Origin: Micromonospora sp. MP36
GTDB taxonomy: Bacteria > Actinomycetota > Actinomycetes > Mycobacteriales > Micromonosporaceae
DNA length: 64,000 nucleotides
Assembly (NCBI RefSeq): GCF_008119785.1
Contig: NZ_VSFA01000015.1
Location: forward strand, 45,001 to 109,000
Reading direction: 5' to 3'
A program made the translations under genes and the position numbers. The stretch's first letter is position 1. Each line of letters begins with the position of its first letter. Below, in pieces: positions 1 to 8,381 of this stretch. The notes beneath the pieces were generated by a model. That model made no database searches and was not told where the DNA came from. It was given only the letters and a program-made list of their open reading frames with translations.

Positions 1-34
1 CGTAAAGACCGCCACGGTCAACGACCAGAAGTGA
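1..34 (+). CDS. C-terminal tail of upstream gene, probably amino-acid ABC binding protein
   Basis: Only the last ten codons of this gene are inside the window. Read from base 2 they give [10 protein letters not shown] followed by TGA at 32-34. The stop overlaps the GTG start of the permease as GTGA. The second amino-acid transporter in this window (41530-44215) has a binding lipoprotein ending in exactly the same GTGA overlap with its permease, so the missing gene is most likely the cognate solute-binding protein. The identity rests on this parallel, not on any motif. Confidence 0.5.
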   Translation, partial: VKTATVNDQK

Positions 35-990
35 GCACACCCGTGGAGGAGACCGTCGCGGGCCCGGGCGAGGCCGGGCCCGCCGGCCCGGAGACGCCCG
101 AGGCGAACCGGATCAGCCACCCGCTGCGACCGGGGCGCTGGCTGGCCGCCGGGGCGACCGCCCTGATCCTGGCCTGGCTGGCCTGGACCATCGCGATCAA
201 CCCGAACCTGCACTGGGACATCGTCGTCAAGTACCAGCTCGACCGGGTCATCCTGGACGGACTCTGGGTCACCATCCAGCTCACCGTCGCCTCCATGGCG
301 ATCGGCGTGACGCTCGGCGTCATCGTGGCGCTGATGCAGGTCTCCGACAGCCGCATCCTGCGCGCGGGCGCCATGGCCTACGTCTGGTTCTTCCGCGGCA
401 CGCCGCTGCTGGTGCAGCTGATCTTCTGGTTCAACATCGCGCTGATCTTCCCGGAGGTCGGCCTGGGCGTGCCGTTCGGCGGTCCGAAGCTGGTGACCTG
501 GGAGACCAACACCCTGGTCACCGGCTTTGTCGCCGCGCTGCTCGGGCTCAGCATCAACGAGGGCGCCTACATGAGCGAGATCGTCCGGGCCGGCCTGCGC
601 GCCGTCGACCCCGGCCAGCAGGAGGCCGCGGCGGCGTTGGGCATGTCCCGTATGAAGATCATGAAGCGGGTGGTGCTGCCCCAGGCGATGCGGATCATCG
701 TCCCGCCGACCGGCAACCAGTTCATCTCCATGCTGAAGACGACCTCGCTCGTCTCGGTCATCGCCGGCGCCGACCTGCTCACCGTCGCCCAGCGGCTCTA
801 CCTGACCAACTTCGAGGTGATCGCCCTGCTGATCGTCGCGTCCATCTGGTACCTGGTGCTGACCACCGTCGCCAGCATCGGCCAGTACTTCCTGGAACGC
901 CGGTTCAGCCGCGGCTTCGGCGCCACCACACCCGGCACCCTGCGGGGGCGGATCGCCCGCAACCTGCGGCTCACCGGGAGCGCGCGATGA
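31..990 (+). CDS. Polar amino-acid ABC transporter permease (HisM/GlnP type)
   Basis: This inner-membrane subunit of an amino-acid importer has 319 residues. After a proline/glutamate-rich cytoplasmic leader (about 1-30) there are hydrophobic segments near 36-56, 80-103, 117-143, 160-176 and 262-285. The EAA coupling loop runs from about 183 to 216, with EAAAALGMS as its core and the [11 protein letters not shown] continuation typical of HisM/GlnP permeases. The GTG start overlaps the stop of the preceding gene, and the gene ends in an ATGA overlap with the ATPase, so the three are translationally coupled. A close paralogue lies at 42450-43424. The substrate cannot be read from the permease; polar or D-amino acids are inferred from the neighbouring deacylase. 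Confidence 0.9.
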   Translation: MSTPVEETVAGPGEAGPAGPETPEANRISHPLRPGRWLAAGATALILAWLAWTIAINPNLHWDIVVKYQLDRVILDGLWVTIQLTVASMAIGVTLGVIVALMQVSDSRILRAGAMAYVWFFRGTPLLVQLIFWFNIALIFPEVGLGVPFGGPKLVTWETNTLVTGFVAALLGLSINEGAYMSEIVRAGLRAVDPGQQEAAAALGMSRMKIMKRVVLPQAMRIIVPPTGNQFISMLKTTSLVSVIAGADLLTVAQRLYLTNFEVIALLIVASIWYLVLTTVASIGQYFLERRFSRGFGATTPGTLRGRIARNLRLTGSAR

Positions 991-1751
991 CCCCGCCGAT
1001 GGTGCAGTGCCGGTCCCTGCGCAAGAGCTTCGGCCGCCTCGAGGTGCTGCGCGGCATCGACCTGACCATCGAACGCGGCCGGGTCGTCTGCGTGGTCGGC
1101 CCGTCCGGCTCCGGCAAGTCCACGCTGCTGCGCTGCCTCAACCACCTGGAGGAACCGCAGGCGGGCCGGGTCTACGTCGACGGCGAACTGATCGGCTACT
1201 CCGAGCGCGGCGGCCGGCTGCGGCCGCTGCCGGACGCGCGCCTGCGCCGGCAGCGCGAGTCGATCGGCATGGTCTTCCAGCGCTTCCACCTCTTCCCGCA
1301 CCGCACCGCCCTGGAGAACGTGATGGAGGGCCTGATCGCGGTGAAAGGCGTCCCGACGGGCGACGCGCGACAGCGGGCCGCCGACCTGCTCGACCGGGTC
1401 GGGCTGGCCGACCGCGCCCACCACTACCCGGCCCAGCTCTCCGGCGGCCAACAGCAGCGGGTGGCCATCGCCCGGTCCCTGGCCATGTCGCCGAAGCTGA
1501 TGCTCTTCGACGAGCCGACCTCGGCGCTCGACCCGGAACTGGTCGGCGAGGTGCTGGACGTGATGAAGGACCTCGCCGCCAGCGGCATGACCATGATCGT
1601 GGTGACCCACGAGATGGGCTTCGCCCGCGAGGTCGGCGACCACCTCGTCTTCATGGACGAGGGCGTGATCGTCGAACAGGGGCCACCCCGCGAGATCCTC
1701 GCCGCGCCGCAGCACGACCGTACCCGCGCCTTCCTGTCGAAGGTGCTGTGA
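987..1751 (+). CDS. Polar amino-acid ABC transporter ATP-binding protein (GlnQ type)
   Basis: This is the cytoplasmic ATPase that powers the importer encoded just upstream (254 residues). It has Walker [10 protein letters not shown] at 38-46, the Q-loop glutamine near 98 (MVFQRF), the signature LSGGQQQR at 151-158, Walker [10 protein letters not shown] near 171-179, and the H-loop histidine at 208 (VVTHEM). The length is normal for GlnQ/HisP. Residues 66-84 ([18 protein letters not shown]) form a loop also present in the paralogue at 43421-44215, which marks both as the same subfamily. The ATG overlaps the permease stop, and its own TGA shares one base with the next ATG (TGATG). Confidence 0.93.
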   Translation: MTPPMVQCRSLRKSFGRLEVLRGIDLTIERGRVVCVVGPSGSGKSTLLRCLNHLEEPQAGRVYVDGELIGYSERGGRLRPLPDARLRRQRESIGMVFQRFHLFPHRTALENVMEGLIAVKGVPTGDARQRAADLLDRVGLADRAHHYPAQLSGGQQQRVAIARSLAMSPKLMLFDEPTSALDPELVGEVLDVMKDLAASGMTMIVVTHEMGFAREVGDHLVFMDEGVIVEQGPPREILAAPQHDRTRAFLSKVL

Positions 1752-3373
1752 TGGCGCGCCTCGACTTGCTGATCACCGACGGGGAGATCATCGACGGCAC
1801 CGGCTCCCCGGCCCGTCCGGCCGACGTGGGGGTGCGGGACGGGCGGTTGGTCCTGCTGCCGTCCGGCAGCCGCACCCCCGACGTCGAGGTGGTCGACGCG
1901 ACCGGGCTGGTCGTCACGCCGGGCTTCATCGACGTGCATACCCACTCCGACCTGCTCGCCGGCGACGACGCCCAGCGCGAGGCGTTGCGCCGGGCGCCGC
2001 TGCTCCAGGGCGTCACCACGGAGATCTGCGGCAACTGCGGGATCAGCCCCTTCCCGATCCCGCCCGACCGCGACGGGCCGGTGCGGGAGCTGATCGCCGC
2101 GACCTTCGGCCCGCCCGCGTCGGCGTACGCGTCGTTCGCCGAGTTCGCCGACGCGCAGGGCGTGGCCCGGCGCAACCACCTCGCCGCCCTCGTCGGGCAC
2201 GGCACGCTGCGCGCCGCGGTGGTCGGCTTCGCCCAGCGGCGGGCCACGCCAGCGGAGATCCGGCGGATGTGCCAGCTCCTCGACGAGGCGCTCGCCGCGG
2301 GCGCCGCCGGCCTGTCCACCGGCCTGATCTACGCACCGGGCGTGAACGCCAGCACCGACGAGGTCATCGCGCTGGCCCGGGTGGCGGCCGCGCACGGCAA
2401 GCCCTACGTGACACACCTGCGCGACGAGATGTCCCAGGTCGAGTCGGCCCTGGAGGAGGCGATCGAGATCGCCACCGCGGCCGGGTCGGCGCTACAGGTC
2501 TCCCACCACAAGACGGCGGGGCGGCGGGCCTGGGGCAGCACCATCCGCACCCTCGCCCGGCTCGAGCAGGCGCGCGCCGACGGGCTCGACGTCACCTGCG
2601 ACGTCTACCCGTACACGGCGGGCAGCACGGCCCTGCACGCGATGCTGCCGCCGTGGCTGATCGCCGACGGGGTACCGGCCATGCTCGCCGCCACCGCCGA
2701 GCCGGCGGTCCGCGACCGGATCCGCCACGACCTGGTCGCCGGGGTGCCCGGCTGGGAGAACACCGTCGGCAACGGCGGCTGGGACCTGATCCGCGTCGCG
2801 TCCGCCCCGAACAACCCGGACACCCAGGGGCACACCATCGCCGACCTGGCCGCCGCGCACGGCGTCGACCCGGTCGACTACGCCTGCAACCTGCTCGCCG
2901 CCGAACGCGGCGACGTCACCATCCTCAGCCACTCCATGCACGAGGACGACGTACGCCGGGTGCTGGCCAGCCCGCTGACCATGCTCTGCTCGGACGGCGT
3001 ACCCAAGGGCGGCCGCCCCCACCCGCGGTGGGCGGGTAGCTTCGCCCGAGTGCTGGGCCACTACGTGCGCGACGTGGGACTGCTGGACCTGGCGGCGGCG
3101 GTGCACAAGATGACGTCGATGCCCGCCCGCCGCTTCGGCCTACCGGAACGAGGGCTGCTCGCCGACGGGTACCTCGCCGACCTGGTGGTCCTCGACCCGC
3201 AGCGGGTCGCCGACGGCGCCACCTACGACGACCCGCTGGCACCGCCGCGCGGTGTGCGGTGCGTGGTGGTCGGCGGCCAGGTCGTCGTGGACGACGGCGC
3301 GGTCACCGACGCCCGGCCCGGGCGGGTGCTCGCCGTACCGGATCGGGCGCCGACCGGGGCGGGACGGCCGTGA
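1751..3373 (+). CDS. N-acyl-D-amino-acid deacylase-like amidohydrolase
   Basis: This 540-residue member of the D-aminoacylase branch of the amidohydrolase superfamily hydrolyses N-acyl-D-amino acids or related amides in characterised relatives. Visible features are the metal-binding HTHSD (H63, H65), the family-typical CGNCG stretch with C93 and C96 that supplies a zinc ligand in D-aminoacylases, [15 protein letters not shown], and a late LCSDG aspartate motif. There is no signal peptide, so it acts in the cytoplasm. The ATG at 1751 overlaps the ATPase stop by one base; the open frame extends upstream only as a shadow of the ATPase. Coupling to an amino-acid importer suggests that imported acylated or D-amino acids are unmasked here. 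Dihydropyrimidinase-like activity is the main alternative. Confidence 0.85.
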   Translation: MARLDLLITDGEIIDGTGSPARPADVGVRDGRLVLLPSGSRTPDVEVVDATGLVVTPGFIDVHTHSDLLAGDDAQREALRRAPLLQGVTTEICGNCGISPFPIPPDRDGPVRELIAATFGPPASAYASFAEFADAQGVARRNHLAALVGHGTLRAAVVGFAQRRATPAEIRRMCQLLDEALAAGAAGLSTGLIYAPGVNASTDEVIALARVAAAHGKPYVTHLRDEMSQVESALEEAIEIATAAGSALQVSHHKTAGRRAWGSTIRTLARLEQARADGLDVTCDVYPYTAGSTALHAMLPPWLIADGVPAMLAATAEPAVRDRIRHDLVAGVPGWENTVGNGGWDLIRVASAPNNPDTQGHTIADLAAAHGVDPVDYACNLLAAERGDVTILSHSMHEDDVRRVLASPLTMLCSDGVPKGGRPHPRWAGSFARVLGHYVRDVGLLDLAAAVHKMTSMPARRFGLPERGLLADGYLADLVVLDPQRVADGATYDDPLAPPRGVRCVVVGGQVVVDDGAVTDARPGRVLAVPDRAPTGAGRP

Positions 3374-4167
3374 GCGCGGCTCGCGGCGGTCGAGGCATGC
3401 GGGTCGGGGCGATGGTGCGGCGGCTGGAGGACGGCCACTGCCTCTCGGTGGAACCCGACCTCGTTCTGCCGCTGGCCAGCGTCGGCAAGGTCCTGCTCCT
3501 CGGCGAGGTGGCCCAGCGGCTCGCCGACGGCACGCTCGCCGCGGACCAGCCGGTGCAGCTGCGCGACGACGACCGGGACGTCGGCGGCACCGGCCTGCTC
3601 GGCCGGCTGTCGCCGCCGTGCTGGACGGTCGCCGACCTGGCCACGGCGGTCGCCGCCGTCAGCGACAACGCCGCCACCAACGCCCTGCTGCGGCTGGTGA
3701 CGCTGGACGCCGTGCAGCAGGCGGCCCGCCGCGCCGGGCTGCGGGACACCACCGTGCACGACCGCATCCGCGCCGAGCGCGGCCCCGGCGTACCGGAAAC
3801 CTTCGCCACCGGCACCGCCCGCGAGCTCTGCGCCTTCCTCGCCCAGGTAGCGACGGGGACGTGGCGGAGCCCGCAGGCGTGCCGGCTGCTGCGCGGCTGG
3901 CTCGCCGGGAACACCGACCGCGCGATGGTCGCCGACTCGGTCGGCCACGACCAGTGGTCGAGCGACGGCGTCCGGGTGGAGAACAAGACCGGCACCGACA
4001 CCGGGGTACGGGCCGACGTCGGGATCGTCTCCGGCCGGCACACCGTCGTCTACGCCGTGATCGCCGCGTTCGAACCCGGGGCCGAGCGGGCCGCCGTGGC
4101 CGAGTTGCGGCGCTGGGGCACCGTGGTCGACCGGCTCGCCGGCCCCCACCGCCCGGACAACTCCTGA
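3370..4167 (+). CDS. Cytoplasmic class A beta-lactamase-fold serine hydrolase
   Basis: This is a 265-residue protein of the beta-lactamase2 family. The three active-site elements are visible: S37-V-G-K40, S98-D-N100 and K206-T-G208. No signal peptide or lipobox is present and I cannot find the omega-loop glutamate motif of true class A penicillinases, so secreted antibiotic resistance is unlikely. The GTG start overlaps the TGA of the deacylase (GTGA), placing it in the transporter operon. A role in cleaving amide or peptide substrates delivered by the importer is inferred. Its last 118 bases overlap the 3' end of the convergent LysR gene. Confidence 0.8.
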   Translation: MSAARGGRGMRVGAMVRRLEDGHCLSVEPDLVLPLASVGKVLLLGEVAQRLADGTLAADQPVQLRDDDRDVGGTGLLGRLSPPCWTVADLATAVAAVSDNAATNALLRLVTLDAVQQAARRAGLRDTTVHDRIRAERGPGVPETFATGTARELCAFLAQVATGTWRSPQACRLLRGWLAGNTDRAMVADSVGHDQWSSDGVRVENKTGTDTGVRADVGIVSGRHTVVYAVIAAFEPGAERAAVAELRRWGTVVDRLAGPHRPDNS

Positions 4168-5063
4168 CTGAGCTCCACCGCCGCGTCGGTCAGCCGCTCG
4201 ACGAACCTCCCGACCACCGGATTGGGGTTGCCGGGGCGCAACGCCACGCCGATCTCCCGGTGCAGGCTGGCGTGGGCGAGCTGCCGCACCGCCACCCCGC
4301 CAGGGTTGCGCAGACCGAGCGACGGCACCAACGCCACCCCGACACCGGCCCGCACCAGGCCCAGCACCACCTCGTAGTGGTCGCTGCGGCACCGGACCCG
4401 CGGCGCGAAGCCCTCGGCCCGCGCCGCCAGCTCCAGCACCGACACCTCGCCCTGCACGCCGAGGGTGGTGATCCACGGCTCGGCGGCAAGGTCACCGAGC
4501 TGCAGCCGCCGCCGGCGGGCGAGCGGATGGTCGGCCGGGAGCACCACCAACTGCGGGTCCACCATCAGCGGCTCGACCTTCGCGTACGGCAACTCCTGCG
4601 CCGGACTCAGCGGATGGTCGAACACCACCACCAGGTCCAGCTCGCCCTGCTGGAGGCGGGGCAGCAGCTCGTGCGGCTGCCCCAGGATCAGCGCCAGCTC
4701 GACCTGCGGATGGTCCCGGGTGAAGCTGGACAGCGCGCGCGGCAGCAGCTCCGTGCCGGCGGTGGCGAAGAACCCGATCCGCAGCAGTCCCCGGCGGCCT
4801 GCGCCGTGCGCGGACAGCTCGTCCCGGGCCGCCGACATCAGATCGGCGATCTGCTGCGCGTAGTCCGCCAGGCGCTGGCCCGCGACCGTGAGCCGCAGGC
4901 TGCGCGGCCCCCGGTCCACCAGCGCCACCCCGGCCTCCTGCTCCAGGGTGGCGAGCTGGTGGGAGACCGCGGACGGGCTCAGCCCCAGCTGCTCGGCCGC
5001 GGCGACGATCGTGCCGTGCCGGGCGATCTCCAGGACGACCTGCAGGCGTGCGGTGTTGAACAT
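4050..5063 (-). CDS. LysR-family transcriptional regulator
   Basis: This is a 337-residue activator/repressor. The N-terminal winged helix (about 2-60) reads MFNTARLQVVLEIARHGT, then AAAEQLGLSPSAVSHQLATL. A periplasmic-binding-protein-like effector domain follows. ATG at 5063 was chosen because it opens the canonical helix-turn-helix; an upstream in-frame ATG at 5135 would add 24 atypical residues. The C-terminus runs about 30 residues beyond the usual LysR end and reads antisense through the final codons of the beta-lactamase-like gene. This could be a real extension or a lost stop. The position next to the transporter-hydrolase operon makes it the likely local regulator, although it is convergent rather than divergent. 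Confidence 0.85.
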   Translation of the reverse strand: MFNTARLQVVLEIARHGTIVAAAEQLGLSPSAVSHQLATLEQEAGVALVDRGPRSLRLTVAGQRLADYAQQIADLMSAARDELSAHGAGRRGLLRIGFFATAGTELLPRALSSFTRDHPQVELALILGQPHELLPRLQQGELDLVVVFDHPLSPAQELPYAKVEPLMVDPQLVVLPADHPLARRRRLQLGDLAAEPWITTLGVQGEVSVLELAARAEGFAPRVRCRSDHYEVVLGLVRAGVGVALVPSLGLRNPGGVAVRQLAHASLHREIGVALRPGNPNPVVGRFVERLTDAAVELSQELSGRWGPASRSTTVPQRRNSATAARSAPGSNAAITA

Positions 5064-5357
5064 CGGCGGGCTGCCTTCCCTGCTCACCGGCGGTGCGGTC
5101 AATCGTCGACCGCCGCCGGTCCCACACTCTCGCATGCCGGCCGCGCCCGCTCCAGGCCGAGGACGCGTCGCACGGCCTACGCATAGTCCGCCGTCGGTGC
5201 GGGTAGAAGGACGTCACTGCACCGCAGTGGGTATGGGGCGCCGCTGCCTCACCCCGCACGAGTCGATCCGCGCCGGCTGGAAGCCCGGCCCCCGGGTGGT
5301 TACCCGCTGGCGAGGCGAGGCGACCCGATCACCGCATTCGAAGGAGGGCGGCCGATC

Positions 5358-5495
5358 ATGATTTTCCAGGGTGGATCCGTTCGTCGACGGCGGGCGCCGG
5401 CTGCGTTGCACAGCCGCCGCGCCCAGCACTGGCGGCCGTTCGCGCCGGCCTGTTCCCAGGCGTGGCACGGGCGTGTCGTCCGTCGGGTCGGGTGA
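5358..5495 (+). CDS. Possible 45-residue basic small protein with strong ribosome binding site
   Basis: A short frame runs from ATG 5358 to TGA 5493-5495. It is preceded by a consensus Shine-Dalgarno AAGGAGG at 5341-5347, ten bases before the ATG. The product starts MIFQGGSVRRRRAPAALHS and is arginine-rich with a few tryptophans and no recognised domain. The next gene starts only five bases downstream (5501), so the frame could act as a translated leader for it. The strength of the ribosome binding site is the main argument; codon bias is weak over so short a frame. Confidence 0.35.
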   Translation: MIFQGGSVRRRRAPAALHSRRAQHWRPFAPACSQAWHGRVVRRVG

Positions 5496-5500
5496 CCGAC

Positions 5501-5899
5501 ATGTCCGCTGTGTCCCCGCGCCGAACGGCGCTCACCGTCCCGTCGATACCTCGCGGGTACGTGCAGTACCTGCAGACCAAGCTGCTGGAGGCCGAAGCCG
5601 GCCTGACCGCGATGACCGACAGGTACGAGCGGACGAAGGCGCGTTTCGATCGCTGCTACGCCCGCCGCGGCATCACCCCCGAGGCCGACATCGTCAACTA
5701 CAGCAACGCCAAGGGGATGAACCCGGAGCTGAAGTTCTGGTACGCCAAGGTCGAGCACTTCCAGCGGGAGGTGGCCGCGTACGGGGCGGCGCTGACCGGG
5801 CTCGACGCCGCGCGCCGGATGCTCACCGACGACGGCTACCGCGTCCCCGAGTACGGGCGCTCGCGCAACAACAGACGCGCCCTGAACCGCGTCAGCTGA
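5501..5899 (+). CDS. Conserved-looking hypothetical protein, helical
   Basis: This is a 132-residue protein with no recognised domain. The N-terminal third (VQYLQTKLLEAEAGLTAM, then RYERTKARFDRCYARRG) looks like an amphipathic helix. A middle stretch (NYSNAKGMNPELKFWYAK) and a helical segment (AALTGLDAARRMLTDDGY) follow, and the C-terminus is basic. There is no signal peptide or membrane segment. ATG 5501 is preferred; an upstream GTG at 5462 is in frame but overlaps the possible small ORF. Third-position GC is high, which supports coding. Function unknown. Confidence 0.6.
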   Translation: MSAVSPRRTALTVPSIPRGYVQYLQTKLLEAEAGLTAMTDRYERTKARFDRCYARRGITPEADIVNYSNAKGMNPELKFWYAKVEHFQREVAAYGAALTGLDAARRMLTDDGYRVPEYGRSRNNRRALNRVS

Positions 5900-6024
5900 C
5901 GTCCGCGAGGCCGCCTCTTCCGGCTGCTGCTGCCTCCCGCGCTCGGGGTGAACTGGCACGTTCCAGCTCGCTCCGCGAGCGTCCCTGCCGTCGAGGGCCG
6001 GTAGCCCGAGCCGGCAGGGGAGGA

Positions 6025-6046
6025 GGCGGGTGTGTGGGCACCCGCC
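6025..6046. terminator. Hairpin between convergent genes
   Basis: GGCGGGTG and CACCCGCC form an 8-bp perfect stem with a 6-base loop, lying between the 3' ends of the hypothetical at 5501-5899 and the phospholipase-D-like gene. No T-tract follows, as is common in actinomycetes. The stem sequence is a shorter version of the hairpin at 7465-7495. Confidence 0.5.
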
Positions 6047-6090
6047 ACCTCACCGGCACGCCGAGCACGAGGGTTACCCCAGCGACTCTG

Positions 6091-7356
6091 TCAGGGGCAG
6101 GTCGCCGTACGGCCGTTGGCGACGGACCTGATCCCGGCGGCGTCCCGGACCGTGCGGAAGTTGGTCCGGAACGCGTTGAACACCGTGGTGTCCTCCAGTT
6201 GCAGCAGCGTCTCGTCGGACTGGCGCAGCGAGTTGTAGCTGAAGTTGTGACTGCCGACCCAGGTGATCGTCCGATCCGCGCCGCCGTAGTAGTTGCCCTC
6301 CACCTGCAGGTACTTGCTGTGCGTCCAGACGCTGTCGCCGACGCAGTAGTACTTGACGACCGGCCCGCCGTAGGCGCTGTTCGTGGCGGCCAGGAGGTTC
6401 TTCATCGCGGTGACCTCGGAGCCGCTGCCCGGGTCGTACCGCTCCACCACCTCGACGTAGCAGCCCGCGTTGTCCAGCGCCCACAGCTTCGAGGCGAGGT
6501 AGGTGCGGCTGAAGATGGCCTGGTTGACCCGGATGATGGTGCGGTGGGTGCCGTCCTGGGTGCCCACCACCGAGTTGCCGAAGCACGCGACGTTGTCGAG
6601 CACGGTCATGATCGTGTCTTCGTTCGGGTCGTTGTACGGCTGTCCGTTGCTCTCCTGCCGCGGGTAGAAGTGGATCTTCGCGTTGCCGGAGGTCACCGCC
6701 GGTCGGCCGGTGTCGTAGTAGTTGTTGTTGGCCACGCGAGCCCGGAGGTCGTCGAAGTAGCCGCTGTAGGCGTTGTAGATGGCGGTGTTCCCGACCAGGA
6801 CGAGCGCGGCGTTCCACCCGCCGAGCCCGTCCCGCCCGGTGTGCAGGTTGGCCGTCGACTGAACCACCACGTTCGAGGCGCCCTGGGTGCTGGAGAAGAG
6901 GAAGAACTTGTTGTGGTTGATCGACTCGACGGTGCTCAACACCCGGTTGCCGATGCAACCGCGGCCCGCCGGGCAGAACAGGATCCACGACGCCGCGCTG
7001 AGGTTGGTGCCGAGCGCCGTCACGAGGGCGGCGTACGGCGCCTTGGCGGAGTCGTTGTCGTTGAAGATGACCTGGACGTTCACCCCCCGGTTCTTCGCCG
7101 CGATCAAGGCGTTGGGCACGGTGGCGTCGGTCGCGTAGAACATCGCCATCCGGATGCGGGAGCCGGCCGGCGCGCCGTCGATCAGTTCCACGAGGCGGGT
7201 CTGGATCGCCGCCTTCTCGGCGGCCGTACCGAGCGGGTTGTTGAAGACGGCGGTGGTGGTCGGCACGGCGACCGCGGGCGCCACGTCGACGGACAGTCCC
7301 GCGGCCAGGAGGCACGCGGACGCGACGATCGACGCTATGGCTCTGCGTAGGGACAT
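6091..7356 (-). CDS. Secreted phospholipase D-fold (HKD) protein
   Basis: This 421-residue exported protein has a signal peptide at about 1-30 (MSLRRAIASIVASACLLAAG, cleavage probably after AVA). Two HxK elements mark the duplicated PLD fold: H148-N-K150, followed by NVVVQSTAN, and H346-S-K348, followed by WVGSHNFS. The aspartates of the HKD consensus are not obvious, so the substrate may not be phospholipid; secreted PLD-like nucleases and phosphodiesterases are alternatives. Several cysteines suggest disulfides. ATG 7356 has a good ribosome binding site (GGGAGG) and heads the signal peptide; the frame upstream only reads through the neighbouring transporter genes. It is monocistronic, and a 12-bp palindrome lies 34 bp upstream of the start. 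Confidence 0.85.
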   Translation of the reverse strand: MSLRRAIASIVASACLLAAGLSVDVAPAVAVPTTTAVFNNPLGTAAEKAAIQTRLVELIDGAPAGSRIRMAMFYATDATVPNALIAAKNRGVNVQVIFNDNDSAKAPYAALVTALGTNLSAASWILFCPAGRGCIGNRVLSTVESINHNKFFLFSSTQGASNVVVQSTANLHTGRDGLGGWNAALVLVGNTAIYNAYSGYFDDLRARVANNNYYDTGRPAVTSGNAKIHFYPRQESNGQPYNDPNEDTIMTVLDNVACFGNSVVGTQDGTHRTIIRVNQAIFSRTYLASKLWALDNAGCYVEVVERYDPGSGSEVTAMKNLLAATNSAYGGPVVKYYCVGDSVWTHSKYLQVEGNYYGGADRTITWVGSHNFSYNSLRQSDETLLQLEDTTVFNAFRTNFRTVRDAAGIRSVANGRTATCP

Positions 7357-7389
7357 GGACCCTCCCGGAGGACAGACAGGCGGCGCTTG

Positions 7390-7401
7390 TCGATTAATCG
7401 A
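7390..7401. promoter_or_regulatory. Perfect palindrome TCGATTAATCGA, candidate operator
   Basis: This 12-bp perfect palindrome sits in an AT-rich patch 34-45 bp upstream of the phospholipase-D-like start, followed by a second ATCGAT at 7415-7420. The position fits an operator or promoter element for the minus-strand gene. No cognate regulator is identifiable. Confidence 0.4.
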
Positions 7402-7464
7402 TGCTAAGAAAATCATCGATCCGCCGCTGCCCTCCTGCCGGCCGGCAGCTTGAGAGCGGCAGGC

Positions 7465-7495
7465 GGGGAGGCGGGTGCGGGGCACCCGCCTCCCC
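7465..7495. terminator. Strong hairpin terminator after drug-efflux operon
   Basis: GGGGAGGCGGGTG and CACCCGCCTCCCC form a perfect 13-bp stem with a 5-base loop. It starts 23 bases past the stop of the ABC-2 permease and would end that minus-strand operon. Confidence 0.7.
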
Positions 7496-7517
7496 GACAT
7501 CGGAGATGCCTGGCGGA

Positions 7518-8381
7518 TCAGCGGCTGAGCCGCTGGTAGCGGCGGACCGCCAGCGGCGCGACCAGCACGATGAGCAGCACCGGCCAGCCGACCGCCAGCA
7601 CCAGCGGATGCTGCGCCGCCCACGACTCGCCGCCGATGCCCGGGTTGCCGAACAGCTCCCGCGCGGCCGCCACGGTGGCGGACAGCGGATTCCACGCGGC
7701 TACCGCGCCCAGCCACCGCGGCAGCAGGTCCGGGGCGACGAAGACGTTGGACAGGGCGGTGAGCGGGAAGGCGAGCGGGAACACGATCACCGCGACCGTG
7801 TCCGGGTTGGGCACGAGCAGGCCGAACAGGATGCCCACCCAGGTCAGCGCCAGCCGCAGCAGCAGGACCAGGCTCATCGCCGTCAGGGCGTCGCCCAGTC
7901 CGTTGCGCCACCGCCAGCCGACGAGCAGGCCGCAGACCACCAGGGTGGCCAGCTCCAGCACAGCCCGGGCGAGGTCCGCGCCAGCCCGCCCGGTCAGCAG
8001 CGCGGACCGGGCCATCGGCATGGAACGGAACCGGTCGACCACGCCTCGGCTGGCGTCGACGGCGACCGCCGAGGCGGTGGCGCCGAGGCCGTAGAGCATC
8101 GTCATCACGAACACGCCGGGCAGCAGGAACTCCCGGTAGTTGCCGTTGCCGGGCACCGCCATGCCGCTGCCGAACACGTAACCGAAGACGAGCACGAACA
8201 TGATCGGCAGGGTGAAATAGAGGACGATCTCCTCCGGCGAGCGGACCACGTGCCGCATGTTCCGCCCGGCCATCACCCAACCGTCGGCCACCGCCCAGCC
8301 GAGCCGGCCCAACAGGCCGGCCGTCCGGGCCTCTGCCGTGGTTGCGGCCGCGCCGCGCCGGGAGTCGACCGCCGTGCTCAC
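7518..8381 (-). CDS. ABC-2 type drug-efflux permease (DrrB family)
   Basis: This is a 287-residue membrane subunit of a daunorubicin-resistance type exporter. After a short cytoplasmic leader it has about six hydrophobic segments (for example IVLYFTLPIMFVLVFGYVF and the region FVMTMLYGLGATASAVAV). It also carries the ABC-2 signature around VVDRFRSMPMARSALLTGR and a late VFVAPDLLPRWLG. The GTG start (8381) overlaps the TGA of the ATPase gene by four bases, so the two are coupled. Substrates in the family are hydrophobic drugs or lipids; nothing in this sequence specifies which. Confidence 0.9.
   Translation of the reverse strand: MSTAVDSRRGAAATTAEARTAGLLGRLGWAVADGWVMAGRNMRHVVRSPEEIVLYFTLPIMFVLVFGYVFGSGMAVPGNGNYREFLLPGVFVMTMLYGLGATASAVAVDASRGVVDRFRSMPMARSALLTGRAGADLARAVLELATLVVCGLLVGWRWRNGLGDALTAMSLVLLLRLALTWVGILFGLLVPNPDTVAVIVFPLAFPLTALSNVFVAPDLLPRWLGAVAAWNPLSATVAAARELFGNPGIGGESWAAQHPLVLAVGWPVLLIVLVAPLAVRRYQRLSR

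Noticed and set aside
1007..1750. An N-terminal extension of the amidohydrolase
   Set aside because: The region is the ATPase gene in another frame and the amidohydrolase family begins exactly at 1751.
3370..4167. Antibiotic-resistance beta-lactamase
   Set aside because: Active-site motifs are present, but there is no export signal and no clear omega-loop glutamate; operon context points to amino-acid metabolism.
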